From NCBI GenBank assembly GCA_903898715.1, contig CAIUGL010000095.1, positions 1 through 50,656 of the forward strand: a stretch of 50,656 bases of DNA, written 5' to 3'. Position 1 is the stretch's first letter. Each line of letters opens with the position of its first letter. The notes under the pieces are model-generated. The model ran no database searches and was not told the DNA's origin. It saw only the letters and a list, made by a program, of their open reading frames with translations. A program made the position numbers and the translations under genes. The stretch is from an uncultured Cytophagaceae bacterium. GTDB taxonomy: Bacteria; Bacteroidota; Bacteroidia; Cytophagales; Spirosomataceae. Positions 42,898 to 50,656 of the stretch are shown here, piece by piece.

Positions 42898-43767
42898 TTG
42901 AAATCTCTTTTTCCATCTTTTCAAACAATTCGATTTCAAGGTCGGCTCATGTCGTTTGAACGACCTATGATCATGGGGATTTTAAATATTACGCCCGATT
43001 CTTTTTATGAAGGAAGTCGCGTAGCAGATGTAGAAATTTGTCGGGAACGTGCAGCTGGCATGATTGCGCTCGGGGCAAATATTTTGGATGTTGGCGGTCA
43101 TTCAACGCGGCCTGGTGCTGCTTCCGTTTCTACTCAAGAAGAAATTGATCGCGTGGTTCCTGTGATTCGCATGTTAAAAGATGCTTTCCCGGATGTAATC
43201 ATTTCCATAGATACTTATCGTTTGGCTGTTGCCCAGGCCGCGTTTTTGGCAGGAGCTGATTTATTCAATGATATAGGTGCCGGTCAAATGGACGATGGTA
43301 TTTTTGAATGGGTGGCAGCACATAAAATTCCTTATGTTCTGACCCACAGCGTAGGTAAGTTCGCAGAGGTACATGAGGTGCCAAATTACCAGCAAGTTGT
43401 TGAAGATGTCTGGTCAAATTTGGCTTTGAAATTACAGGAATTACGCCAATTGGGCGCTGTGGATATATGTATAGATCCCGGTTTTGGCTTCTCTAAATCG
43501 TTAGAACACAATTATGATTTATTAGCACACTTAGAAAACTTTACAAATTTGGGCGCTCCGGTGCTAGTTGGCTTATCGCGCAAAACCATGATTTATAAAG
43601 AATTAGGCATTACAGCTGCTGAATCCTTAAATGGATCGAGTGTGTTACATACGATTGCCTTGCAAAAGGGGGCATCTATATTGCGGGTACATGACGTTGC
43701 GGAGGCTGCTGAAGTCATTCATTTGGTTGAAAAAATAAAACAATATGGAATATCCAATTTGGTTTAA
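42898..43767 (+). CDS. folP: Dihydropteroate synthase (FolP)
   Basis: 289 residues. The first TIM-barrel strand is GRLMSFERPMIMGILNITPDSFYEGS, followed by GGHSTRPGA (the pterin-phosphate Ser/Thr loop), ISIDTYR, NDIGA, LTHS and CIDPGFGFSKS. It joins dihydropterin pyrophosphate to para-aminobenzoate. I prefer the TTG at 42898 because the next ATG (42949) would cut the first conserved strand (IRFQGRLMS); this is an inference. Its last 23 bases overlap the class IV aminotransferase start. Confidence 0.94.
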   Translation: MKSLFPSFQTIRFQGRLMSFERPMIMGILNITPDSFYEGSRVADVEICRERAAGMIALGANILDVGGHSTRPGAASVSTQEEIDRVVPVIRMLKDAFPDVIISIDTYRLAVAQAAFLAGADLFNDIGAGQMDDGIFEWVAAHKIPYVLTHSVGKFAEVHEVPNYQQVVEDVWSNLALKLQELRQLGAVDICIDPGFGFSKSLEHNYDLLAHLENFTNLGAPVLVGLSRKTMIYKELGITAAESLNGSSVLHTIALQKGASILRVHDVAEAAEVIHLVEKIKQYGISNLV

Positions 43768-44563
43768 TGGTTCTTGGAAAAAGGCCTCCGAGGTACATGT
43801 CTCGGTTAAGGATGTTGGCTTTTTAAGGGGTTATGGCATTTTTGATTTTTTCCGAATTATGGATGGGAAACCGGTGTTTTTGTCTGATCACCTCGATCGA
43901 TTTATGCGCTCAGCGACATTGATGGGATTGCCATTAGGCTACTCCAAATCCGAGCTTGCTTCATTGATTCATGAATTAGCGGCCATGTCAACGGATGCTT
44001 GTTTGGGTGTAAAAATGGTGCTGACCGGCGGAGAAAGTAGTAATGGTTTTGAACCTGCTGAAACTTCTAATTTGTGGATATTACCTGGTGTTTTTCAATT
44101 TGCGGATCCAATCAAAGGCATGCGTTTGATGAGTCAGGTGTATGTACGGGAAATGGCTGAAATCAAGTCGTTGAATTATGCGTTTGCGATACGGAATTGG
44201 GCGCAAGTAAAAGCCTCCGGAGCGGATGATTTAATATATCATACCTTGGAACACGGTGTGTCAGAATCATCGCGGAGTAATTTGTTCTATGTCAAAGATG
44301 GTGTTATTCATACGCCTGATGTCCATATTTTGGAAGGGATTACGCGTAAGCATGTGATTGATTTGGCTTCTGAAAAGTATCAAGTCAACATTGGGCCTTG
44401 TTCATTGGTAGATTTTATGCAAGCAGATGAGGTATTTACGACTGGAAGCACGAAACGTGTTGTTCCCATTGTAGCCATTGATGGCAAAGAAATAGGCAAC
44501 GGAGCACGTGGATCTGTGACGAAGCAACTATATGATATGTTAGTTGAGTCCGAAGGGAAATAG
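43745..44563 (+). CDS. Class IV PLP aminotransferase, possible aminodeoxychorismate lyase
   Basis: 272 residues: GFLRGYGIFDFFRI at the start (the phosphate-loop region), the PLP-binding lysine in EIKSLNYAFAI at about 137-147, ESSRSNLFYVKDGVIHTP, ILEGITRKHVIDLA and TTGSTKRVVPIVAIDG. Fold and motifs are shared by branched-chain aminotransferase, D-amino-acid aminotransferase and PabC. The overlap with folP suggests a folate gene pair, for which PabC (aminodeoxychorismate to para-aminobenzoate) would be the natural match, but no residue decides this. Its TAG stop begins a heptamer array. Confidence 0.82.
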   Translation: MEYPIWFNGSWKKASEVHVSVKDVGFLRGYGIFDFFRIMDGKPVFLSDHLDRFMRSATLMGLPLGYSKSELASLIHELAAMSTDACLGVKMVLTGGESSNGFEPAETSNLWILPGVFQFADPIKGMRLMSQVYVREMAEIKSLNYAFAIRNWAQVKASGADDLIYHTLEHGVSESSRSNLFYVKDGVIHTPDVHILEGITRKHVIDLASEKYQVNIGPCSLVDFMQADEVFTTGSTKRVVPIVAIDGKEIGNGARGSVTKQLYDMLVESEGK

Positions 44564-44603
44564 TCCGAAGTCTAACGTCCAGCGTCTAACGTCCAGGGTC
44601 TAA
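44562..44603 (+). repeat. Heptamer array (A/C/G)GTCYRR x6
   Basis: Six contiguous units fill the whole gap: AGTCCGA, AGTCTAA, CGTCCAG, CGTCTAA, CGTCCAG, GGTCTAA. The aminotransferase stop TAG (44561-44563) overlaps the first unit and the mogA stop (minus strand, 44600-44602) lies inside the last. There is no hairpin terminator here, unlike at the other two arrays. Confidence 0.8.
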
Positions 44604-45118
44604 CTTTTTGGTCTAAACGCCTTCATATTTTCCTCATTGCATTCCAAAAAAGGCCCGCCAATCAGATCAATGCAATAGGGGATGGCAGGAAAAACGACTT
44701 CTAAGCACTGGCGAATAGCCTTTGGCTTACCCGGTAAATTAACAATTAATGTTTGGTTTAGAATCCCAGCGGTTTGTCGGCTTAGTATCGCCGTGGGCAC
44801 ATATTGCAGACTTACTGACCGCATTAATTCACCAAAACCAGGGAGCATTTTTTGGCAAACAGCCTCAGTCGCTTCTGGAGTTACATCGCGTAAGGCTGGA
44901 CCTGTACCTCCAGTGGTTACCAATAGGCAAACCTCTTCACTCATTTCAATCATTTTGGCCTCCAGTAGTGCTTGCTCATCTGGAATAACGGCATAAACGA
45001 CTTCGAATGTTGAGATTAAATATTCGTTCAACAATTCAACGACTGCCTTGCCCGGGATATCTTCATAGATACCCGCACTCGCTCGGTCAGACACATTGAT
45101 GACTCCTATTTTGATCAT
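44600..45118 (-). CDS. Molybdopterin adenylyltransferase (MogA/MoaB-like)
   Basis: 172 residues: IGVINVSDRAS at the start, VTTGGTGPALRDVTPEAT at 68-85 (nucleotide/MPT-binding TGGTG and TPEAT) and NLPGKPKAIRQCLE. It adenylylates molybdopterin before Mo insertion. Motifs favour MogA over MoaB. No other molybdenum cofactor genes are in the window. The start overlaps the tcdA stop by four bases (ATGA). The stop codon is part of the heptamer array. Confidence 0.85.
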   Translation of the reverse strand: MIKIGVINVSDRASAGIYEDIPGKAVVELLNEYLISTFEVVYAVIPDEQALLEAKMIEMSEEVCLLVTTGGTGPALRDVTPEATEAVCQKMLPGFGELMRSVSLQYVPTAILSRQTAGILNQTLIVNLPGKPKAIRQCLEVVFPAIPYCIDLIGGPFLECNEENMKAFRPKS

Positions 45119-45885
45119 TTTTTGTATGCTTTAAGTTTTTTCTCCATCGGAATAGGCTCGTCGAGTAAATCTCGAATCACGATGGATGCGACCACGCCAC
45201 CAAATGCGGCAGGTAAGTAGGAGATGGTGCCGTAGGCCGACTTCTTAAAGTTGCTGCCATCGGTTAAAATTAGGGATTCGTCTTTTACTTTTTCAAGTGA
45301 AAATACGGTTTTGATGCCTTTGCCGACGCCCATTTTTCGAATCCGTTTGCGGACTAATGAGGCTAAATAGCACTGCCGCGTATCAAATAAGTCTGCCGTG
45401 CGCAATTGAGTAGGGTCCATCTTTCCACCTGCTCCCATCGAACTAGCAATGCGGTAACCCAAATCATATGCCGTTTTCAAAAGCGTGACTTTTGGCGTAA
45501 CCGAATCAATGCAATCCATGACGTAATCAAACTTCGTGTTCTCTAGAATTTCCTTTGCCGCATCTGGACTCAGAAATGTTTCATGCGTAGTTAAGTGCAG
45601 AGCAGGGTTGATGGCCAACAACCGTTCCGCCATAATCTGTGCTTTTGATACACCATGATTAGTTGACAAAGCCGGTAATTGTCTATTTCGATTGGTTGGA
45701 TCCACCACATCACCATCCACAATGGTCATGGTTCCTACGCCAGCTCGTGCGATAAATTCGGCCGCAAATGAACCGACGCCCCCTAGGCCAACGACCAATA
45801 CGTGCGCTTTTTGTAATGTTTGAATTCCTGTTGAACCAATTAATAGCTCAGAGCGACTGAGCCAGCTAAGATCATTCGTTTGCAT
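45115..45885 (-). CDS. tcdA: tRNA threonylcarbamoyladenosine dehydratase (TcdA)
   Basis: 256 residues of an E1/ThiF-like ATPase: VVGLGGVGSFAAEFIARAGVG (nucleotide-binding Rossmann), IVDGDVVDPTNRNRQLPAL, the Arg/Asn finger around SMGAGGKMDPTQLRTADLFDTRQCYLASLVRKRIRKMGV and a final FGGVVASIVIRDLL. It dehydrates t6A at position 37 of tRNA to the cyclic ct6A. A single member of this family with no adjacent MoeB/ThiF partner matches TcdA rather than molybdenum or thiamine enzymes, although mogA follows it. Confidence 0.9.
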   Translation of the reverse strand: MQTNDLSWLSRSELLIGSTGIQTLQKAHVLVVGLGGVGSFAAEFIARAGVGTMTIVDGDVVDPTNRNRQLPALSTNHGVSKAQIMAERLLAINPALHLTTHETFLSPDAAKEILENTKFDYVMDCIDSVTPKVTLLKTAYDLGYRIASSMGAGGKMDPTQLRTADLFDTRQCYLASLVRKRIRKMGVGKGIKTVFSLEKVKDESLILTDGSNFKKSAYGTISYLPAAFGGVVASIVIRDLLDEPIPMEKKLKAYKK

Positions 45886-45887
45886 AC

Positions 45888-46841
45888 TTAGGCAATTTCT
45901 TCCTTGATTTGGTATTGAGTCGTCTTATCTGAATTCGTAATGAGCAATTCGCCTAAGAATCCAGCAACAAACAATTGCACGCCTAGAATGATGGCCACCA
46001 AGGCTAAAAAGAATAGCGGATTATCCGTGACGTTCCGGTATTTTAGCTGGTTTGCAATGTTATATAATTTCTCGCCGATTAACCAGATGGTAATCAGGGA
46101 ACCAGAAAAGAACGATAAGATCCCCAAGCTACCAAAAAGGTGCATCGGTCTTTTGCCAAATGTTTGGACAAACGTGATAGATAAAAGGTCTAAGAAGCCA
46201 TATAGAAAGCGTTCTAAACCAAATTTCGTTACGCCATATTTCCGAGATTGATGTTGGACTACTTTCTCACCAATCTGTGTAAACCCATTCCATTTGGCTT
46301 GAACTGGAATATAGCGATGCATTTCACCGTATAACTTTATGGTCTTGACAACTTCAAGTTTATAAGCCTTCAAGCCGCAATTGAAATCATTCAATTTTAC
46401 CCCTGAAAGTGCGCGGGTCGCGGCATTGTATAATTTGGTGGGAATTGTTTTCGAAATTGGATCAAAACGTTTTTGCTTCCAACCTGATACTAAATCCAAC
46501 CCATCCTCCTTGATCATTCGATATAATTCCGGGATTTCATCTGGAGAATCCTGCAAATCCGCATCCATGGTAATAACTACTTCGCCACTGGCTAGTTGGA
46601 AACCTTCGTGTAGTGCTGCCGATTTGCCATAATTTCTGGCAAACGATATTCCTTTTAGGGATTTATATTCTTTGGATAATGATTGTAGGACAGACCACGA
46701 TGTATCCCGACTTCCATCATTCACAAAGATCATTTCATATTGAAATGAATTTGCCTGCATCACGCGGTCGATCCATGCGCATAGCTCGGGCAAGGATTCG
46801 GCTTCGTTATAAAGGGGCACTACGATGGATATCTGCAACAT
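45888..46841 (-). CDS. Polyprenyl-phosphate glycosyltransferase (GtrB/DPM1-like)
   Basis: 317 residues: GT-A domain with VPLYNEAESLPELC, FVNDGSRDTS, MDADLQDSPDEI (DAD metal site at about 91-93), and FNCGLKAYKL; two membrane helices near 225-250 and 270-295 anchor it. Such enzymes attach glucose or an aminosugar to polyprenyl phosphate for export and envelope glycosylation. Substrate is not readable. It ends two bases before tcdA, giving an unrelated-looking transcription unit GT2-tcdA-mogA. Confidence 0.9.
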   Translation of the reverse strand: MLQISIVVPLYNEAESLPELCAWIDRVMQANSFQYEMIFVNDGSRDTSWSVLQSLSKEYKSLKGISFARNYGKSAALHEGFQLASGEVVITMDADLQDSPDEIPELYRMIKEDGLDLVSGWKQKRFDPISKTIPTKLYNAATRALSGVKLNDFNCGLKAYKLEVVKTIKLYGEMHRYIPVQAKWNGFTQIGEKVVQHQSRKYGVTKFGLERFLYGFLDLLSITFVQTFGKRPMHLFGSLGILSFFSGSLITIWLIGEKLYNIANQLKYRNVTDNPLFFLALVAIILGVQLFVAGFLGELLITNSDKTTQYQIKEEIA

Positions 46842-46887
46842 ATTGTGGTGTCAAACGGACAAAAATACGAATTCTCGTGGATATTGT

Positions 46888-47589
46888 TTAGTCGAAAATT
46901 AAATAGTAAGGTTTCAGCAGGTGGATGAATTCAGCAGTATAGCTTTGGTCGGGATTTTTGATGCAAATCATTTCTCTTTTTTGCACGCCAGTAAGGCGTG
47001 AACCTAAAGCCATGACGCGTAAAGTTTCTCGGTCTTTTTGATGTTTTACTTCTACCAAATGATTGATAAAAAGCCCTAGTTTTTTCGCCTCAACTTCGAA
47101 TTGTTTCATGCCAAATGGCGGATACAATACAGCAAATTGACCATCCGGATTTAGGTTTTTTGAAATTCCCTCCGCAAGTTCTGCAGGACTTAGGTGGTCC
47201 GTGTGCATGGCAATTTGCTTGCTTGCATTTGGGTTCGCCAAGTGATCCATGAAAAAGGGTGGGTTACTGATAATAAAGTCGAAGTGATCTGCGAACCTTT
47301 GAATGGATTCGGTGATAATTTCGATGGAATAAGGCAAAATGAGCACATTTTCACGTGCGAGTACCCCCACATCTACTTGGATTTCTAGACCTGTGATGGT
47401 ACAAGATGGGTTTCCCTGTGCAATCATACAAGCTAATAATCCACATCCAGTTCCTATATCGAGCACATTTCCAGAGGCAAATTGCTGGGCCCACGCGCCG
47501 AACAAACAGGCCTCCGTTGTAATTTTAAGACCTGGACTTCCATGTGCCAGTTGGAATTGTTTGAATTGAAAGATCGATCTACTTTCGGC
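46888..47589 (-). CDS. tRNA1(Val) (adenine(37)-N6)-methyltransferase (TrmN6/YfiC-like)
   Basis: 233 residues from the ATG at 47589. The SAM-binding strand is VLDIGTGCGLLACMIAQ, and the catalytic N6-adenine motif is FIISNPPFF at about 105-113; the N-terminal FKQFQLAHGSPGLKITTEACLFGAW is the TrmN6 signature (KV.TD).. It methylates A37 of tRNA-Val. The start overlaps the RNase H gene by 11 bases. The longer frame beginning at 47610 would be deeper inside that gene. Confidence 0.85.
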   Translation of the reverse strand, partial: AESRSIFQFKQFQLAHGSPGLKITTEACLFGAWAQQFASGNVLDIGTGCGLLACMIAQGNPSCTITGLEIQVDVGVLARENVLILPYSIEIITESIQRFADHFDFIISNPPFFMDHLANPNASKQIAMHTDHLSPAELAEGISKNLNPDGQFAVLYPPFGMKQFEVEAKKLGLFINHLVEVKHQKDRETLRVMALGSRLTGVQKREMICIKNPDQSYTAEFIHLLKPYYLIFD

Positions 47590-48202
47590 CATAATCCGCT
47601 GGATTTTCACCCCAATCTTCCGTTTCCCATTTTAGGATTTGTGTGGTCGTTGGGTTGTTTTTTAGCCAAGAAATCGCCTTGTCAACTAAATCGAATAGCT
47701 CCTCTGTTTGTGCGTTTCGCTCAAGATTGGTCTTTATCGCCTTATTTCGAACCCAGGCAATAGCGGTTCTTGAATCGGAATAGAGTGGATATGGGCAATT
47801 GATTTTTTTCAAATAGGAAAGACCGTGAACGATGGCAAGGAATTCGCCGAGGTTTACAGTACCCACCGGGAATGGCCCACGTTTGAATAACACTTCTTTG
47901 GTTTCTGTATTGACACCTTGATACTCCAAAACTCCTGGATTTCCCGCACAAGCAGCGTCCACCGAAATGCTTGGTTTAATGCAAGGAGCAGCGTTTACCG
48001 TACGTAAAACAGATTTGGCTTTTGGGTTTACACTCGCCCAATAATTCTTTTTTGAAGCGGCATAGGCTTCATCCCGTGTATCGAATGATTTATATTGTGC
48101 CCCAGCAAAACCTTTAATATGCTTTTCTGTCTCAGCCCATGAATCAAAAATACCTTTTTGATGGCCTTCCCAAATCACATAATATTTTTGCTTTTTTGCC
48201 AT
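47579..48202 (-). CDS. rnhA: Ribonuclease H with N-terminal viroplasmin-type domain
   Basis: 207 residues from the ATG at 48202. Residues 1-50 (MAKKQKYYVIWEGHQKGIFDSW) are the short RNase H N-terminal hybrid-binding domain; the catalytic core has Asp in SVDAACAGNPG, Glu in VNLGEFLAIVHG, Asp in YSDSRTAIAWV and a late Asp in WGENPADYGRK. It removes RNA from RNA-DNA hybrids. The arrangement resembles RNase H1 of eukaryotes and Bacteroidota. The marC stop is one base upstream, trmN6 overlaps its end. Confidence 0.94.
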   Translation of the reverse strand: MAKKQKYYVIWEGHQKGIFDSWAETEKHIKGFAGAQYKSFDTRDEAYAASKKNYWASVNPKAKSVLRTVNAAPCIKPSISVDAACAGNPGVLEYQGVNTETKEVLFKRGPFPVGTVNLGEFLAIVHGLSYLKKINCPYPLYSDSRTAIAWVRNKAIKTNLERNAQTEELFDLVDKAISWLKNNPTTTQILKWETEDWGENPADYGRK

Positions 48203-48203
48203 G

Positions 48204-48776
48204 TTAGAACATTCGTGTCTTGAATATCTTGATGGCAATGGCAATTAAGATAACGCCAAAAACCTTGCGTAAAACCTGTGTACCCGCATTGCCCAGTTTC
48301 TTCTCAATCCAAACGCTGGAACGTAAAACGAGGTATATAAATATCAAGTTGATGAATATACTGACCATGATATTTTCTTCCTCAAATTGCGATTTCAATG
48401 AAATAAGCGTTGTCATCGTCCCTGCTCCAGCAATAATTGGAAATGCCAGCGGGACAATACTATGCGATGCTCCTTCTTGAAGTTCTTCTGATTTGAAAAT
48501 ATTACGCCCTAAGGTCATTTCAAGGCCGATTAAGAAGATGATTAATGCACCCGCCATGGCAAATGAATTCGTGTCAACTCCCAGAAAACGTAAGATTAAT
48601 TTACCTGCAAAGAAAAAGCCAACCATAATGAGGCCCGAAACCAAGGTTGCTTGCTCTGCGTGAATGTTGCCATTTTTCTTCCGCAGATCAATGATGATTG
48701 GAATAGATCCCAAAATATCGATTACTGAAAATAGGATCAAAGATGAGGAAAGGATTTCTTTGAGGTCGAATTTCAT
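48204..48776 (-). CDS. MarC family integral membrane protein
   Basis: 190 residues with six hydrophobic helices; the N-terminus SSSLILFSVIDILGSIPIIIDLRK and the loop PLAFPIIAGAGTMTTLISL are those of the MarC/UPF0056 family. The family has no proven transport or resistance function. It overlaps the upstream aminotransferase stop by four bases and precedes rnhA by one base, so is embedded in the aroQ operon. Confidence 0.88.
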   Translation of the reverse strand: MKFDLKEILSSSLILFSVIDILGSIPIIIDLRKKNGNIHAEQATLVSGLIMVGFFFAGKLILRFLGVDTNSFAMAGALIIFLIGLEMTLGRNIFKSEELQEGASHSIVPLAFPIIAGAGTMTTLISLKSQFEEENIMVSIFINLIFIYLVLRSSVWIEKKLGNAGTQVLRKVFGVILIAIAIKIFKTRMF

Positions 48777-49819
48777 AGCGTTAATATGTTGATGAGTTGT
48801 TGAATATCTGCTTCCGTATGGCTAGGAAAATTGGCTATTCGAACGGTATTGGATTTCCATTCTCCATATCCTTTTCCTAATTCAACGCCATGTGCTAAAC
48901 AAACACGTTGGATACGTTCGATTTCCGCTGCTGGACCTGTTAATGCCAAAACAGTGGGTAGTCGGCGAGCTTTTTCTAGAATTAAGAATTGAAGATCCCA
49001 ATGCTTTTGGGTCTCCCAAAATTGCTCCCAGATAGCTAATTTTCGTTGGGTCTCCTGTTCAATTTCGCGTAAATCAGGCAGTGTTTGGGTGAGTCGGCAC
49101 ATTAAATATATGCTCAACACATTGGGTGTATAATGCGTTTGGAAGCTTTTTCGATTGTCTTCCATGAGTAAGATATCATTGTAATGTATGCGATGGTTCA
49201 AGCTATGTGCGCGTTGCAAGGCTTTCGGCGAACAAATCATGATACCAAGTCCAGCCGGAATCCCAAGACATTTCTGTACTGAGGCAAACCATACATCGGC
49301 CTCTTCCCAAGGCAGCACTATTCCTCCCATGGAAGAAGTAGCATCCACCGCAATGAGTACATCGGATGGGTAATCTGACCGACAAATTTGTTGGCCCGTC
49401 CCATTCGACGTTTCACTTTGGACTAAACAAACAGTATCTACATCAGACGCTAATTGACTAGCGTTTTCAGCCAACGATTCATGTAAGCCAAAGGAAATCA
49501 ATTGGGTATTCGGATTGATTTGCGAGGCATATTGGCCCCATTTTTTCCCAAAAGCGCCATTATAGAAATGAGCACTTTTTGAGCCAACAAGCGATTGAGC
49601 CACAATTTCCCAAGCTTCCGTGGCTGAGGAAACAAAATAGATGGTGTAATCTTGAGGTATATTCCAGGAAGCGGTCATAGCTTCCATGGTTTCTTTTAAT
49701 AAGATTTCGAAGCGTTTGCTTCGGTGATTGATGCTAACAATACCTTGGTCAAAGGCCTCTTGAATGAAATCAAGCGCCTGAGGATAAACCTTAGATGGAC
49801 CCGGGTAAAATGAAAGCAT
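48773..49819 (-). CDS. Class V aminotransferase (SerC / alanine-glyoxylate type)
   Basis: 348 residues: MLSFYPGPSKVYPQALDF at the start (the GPS/GP motif), INHRSKRFEILLKE, VSSATEAWEIVAQSLV, VDATSSMGGIVLPW and the PLP lysine in SVQKCLGIPAGLGIM at about 207-221. It shares the fold of phosphoserine aminotransferase and alanine-glyoxylate aminotransferase; the ATSSMGG and NHRSKRF stretches lean to the SerC side, though the classical SerC substrate residues are not clear. A serB/serA neighbour is absent, so serine synthesis is unproven. Four bases after aroQ. Confidence 0.78.
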   Translation of the reverse strand: MLSFYPGPSKVYPQALDFIQEAFDQGIVSINHRSKRFEILLKETMEAMTASWNIPQDYTIYFVSSATEAWEIVAQSLVGSKSAHFYNGAFGKKWGQYASQINPNTQLISFGLHESLAENASQLASDVDTVCLVQSETSNGTGQQICRSDYPSDVLIAVDATSSMGGIVLPWEEADVWFASVQKCLGIPAGLGIMICSPKALQRAHSLNHRIHYNDILLMEDNRKSFQTHYTPNVLSIYLMCRLTQTLPDLREIEQETQRKLAIWEQFWETQKHWDLQFLILEKARRLPTVLALTGPAAEIERIQRVCLAHGVELGKGYGEWKSNTVRIANFPSHTEADIQQLINILTL

Positions 49820-49823
49820 CTTT

Positions 49824-50249
49824 TTATACGAAAGAGTATAAACCTAACTCGTATCCACGCAAGCCAAAACCTACGATGATACCTTTGCAATTTGGGCTTA
49901 AATAACTGTGTCCTCTAAATGATTCTCGAGCATGTACATTTGAAATATGTACTTCAATGACCGACGTTTTAATCGATGAAACGGCGTCAGCAATTGCGAT
50001 AGAGGTATGCGTGTATCCGCCCGCATTTAATAAAATGCCTTCATATGAAAAGCCTACTTCATGTAGTTTATTGATGATGGCACCTTCTTCATTGGACTGA
50101 AAATACTCGATGTCCAATTGTTTTTCGAATTTCTCTCTCAGGATATCTAAGAACTGTTCAAATGTTTGATGCCCATAAATTTCTGGCTCACGGGTGCCTA
50201 GTAAATTTAAGTTGGGCCCATTCAGGATGAGTATTTTTTTACGTACCAT
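49824..50249 (-). CDS. aroQ: Type II 3-dehydroquinate dehydratase
   Basis: 141 residues: ILILNGPNLNLLGTREPEIYG at the start with the catalytic-loop arginine and the conserved Tyr, FQSNEEGAIINKLHE, LNAGGYTHTSIAIADAV and EVHISNVHARESFRGHSYLSP carrying the catalytic His. It dehydrates 3-dehydroquinate to 3-dehydroshikimate in chorismate synthesis. First gene of the aroQ-aminotransferase-marC-rnhA-trmN6 transcription unit and divergent from the xerD-like gene, a common arrangement in Bacteroidota. Confidence 0.97.
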   Translation of the reverse strand: MVRKKILILNGPNLNLLGTREPEIYGHQTFEQFLDILREKFEKQLDIEYFQSNEEGAIINKLHEVGFSYEGILLNAGGYTHTSIAIADAVSSIKTSVIEVHISNVHARESFRGHSYLSPNCKGIIVGFGLRGYELGLYSFV

Positions 50250-50314
50250 GGTCTACAAATAAAAGCGAAACAGTTTTCAAATTTCTCCTAAATTTACGGG
50301 ATAGTTTGAATATT

Positions 50315-50656
50315 ATGTCCATGTGGGAAAAGGAAATCCAATTGTTTGGTAATTATCTGAAAATTGAACGTGGCCTTTCCGGACATTCACATGAGGCTTA
50401 TTTGCGAGATGTGCGCAAATTTGCCCTTTATTTAGCCCCGGTTGTTGGGGAGGATTTTTCTATCGATCGAGTAACAGAAGATCATATTCTTGATTTTTTC
50501 AATGTATTGCATGGATTAGGAATTGAGGCAAGTTCTCAAGCGCGTTGCTTGTCAGGGCTCAGGAGTTTTTTTCAATTTTTAGCCACAGAGAATCCCTTGA
50601 TTTCGGACCCAACTACCCACATGAAATCTCCTCAAAAGGGACGACACCTTCCTGAT
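50315..50656 (+). CDS. xerD: XerD-like tyrosine recombinase, N-terminal part (runs off the window)
   Basis: The first 114 codons of a larger gene are present. The peptide MSMWEKEIQLFGNYLKIERGLSGHSHEAYLRDVRKFALYL begins the SAM-like N-terminal domain of XerC/XerD, and SSQARCLSGLRSFFQFLATENPLISDPT is the end of that domain; the catalytic R-H-R-Y domain lies outside. The position next to aroQ is typical of the chromosomal xerD of Bacteroidota, so a phage integrase is unlikely. Xer recombinases resolve chromosome dimers at dif. Truncated by the window edge. Confidence 0.85.
   Translation, partial: MSMWEKEIQLFGNYLKIERGLSGHSHEAYLRDVRKFALYLAPVVGEDFSIDRVTEDHILDFFNVLHGLGIEASSQARCLSGLRSFFQFLATENPLISDPTTHMKSPQKGRHLPD

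Noticed and set aside
45115-45885. ThiF-like protein as MoeB/ThiF because mogA is adjacent
   Set aside because: The motifs and total length match TcdA, and no ThiS/MoaD or other cofactor genes are near.
50315-50656. Xer-type gene as an integrase of a mobile element
   Set aside because: Its place beside aroQ and its N-terminal domain fit chromosomal xerD; no attachment site, phage or transposon gene is near. The catalytic part is outside the window, so this remains open.

Overview
The window is an ordinary-looking chromosomal segment of a Bacteroidota bacterium, most likely a Cytophagales member; the genus cannot be fixed from sequence alone. The evidence is a gliding/T9SS type B C-terminal domain protein, a GldA-like ABC ATPase, DUF4270 lipoprotein, SusC-type TonB plug motifs, a one-subunit SdhC of the diheme type, the GlmM variant starting ALIKSISGIRG, the usual near absence of Shine-Dalgarno sequences, and promoters that fit the Bacteroidota pattern TTTG-N19-21-TAnnTTTG. 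There is no CRISPR array, insertion sequence, prophage or rRNA, and one tRNA (Gln, TTG). No gene-free stretch exceeds 300 bases.

Layout. 1-5.3 kb: PspC-like peptide, family 2 glycosyltransferase, APC amino-acid permease, YugP-type zinc metallopeptidase, and an rfaE2/flippase-like pair. 5.4-9.1 kb: a stand-alone degenerate glycogen-synthase N-domain overlapping a DUF4270 lipoprotein, a Nit2-type omega-amidase, and a GldA-like ATPase. 9.1-14 kb: ribBA, a prohibitin-like SPFH protein, an orphan MlaF-like ATPase, murB and kdsA (envelope precursor synthesis). 14-20.4 kb: a helix-hairpin-helix outer-membrane-like protein, an acidic unknown, rnc, fabF, acpP and a zinc-motif-less ROK kinase. 20.4-25 kb: ykgJ-tdk and the sdhCAB operon. 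25-30.6 kb: a large Cys-rich T9SS-exported protein coupled to a DCC thiol oxidoreductase, an SGNH esterase lipoprotein, fabD and tRNA-Gln. 30.6-37.9 kb: a PfkB kinase / cellobiose-2-epimerase-like / orphan TonB plug operon, glmM, cysteine desulfurase and proS. 38-42.8 kb: a lipoprotein plus FadL-like porin pair, then aroK, a DoxX/MauE-like protein and a duplicated-DUF1599 protein. 42.9-50.7 kb: folP and a class IV aminotransferase (possible pabC), mogA-tcdA-GT2, the aroQ-class V aminotransferase-marC-rnhA-trmN6 operon, and the start of a xerD-like recombinase that runs off the end.

Most genes serve core metabolism: type II fatty-acid synthesis (fabD, acpP, fabF), peptidoglycan and LPS precursors (glmM, murB, kdsA, rfaE2), aromatic and folate synthesis (aroK, aroQ, folP), respiration (sdhCAB) and RNA processing (rnc, rnhA, trmN6, tcdA).

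The most unusual structure is intergenic. Phase-perfect heptamer arrays (CGTCYAR) fill three of the four convergent gaps with real length; two of them sit beside near-identical GACGCGAA/TTCGCGTC terminators, and the arrays contain the stop codons of flanking genes. Other items worth a look are a structured, terminator-like element between acpP and fabF, an inverted repeat carrying facing -7 boxes between pfkB and glmM, the KxGGL-less GT5 domain, and the orphan plug protein.
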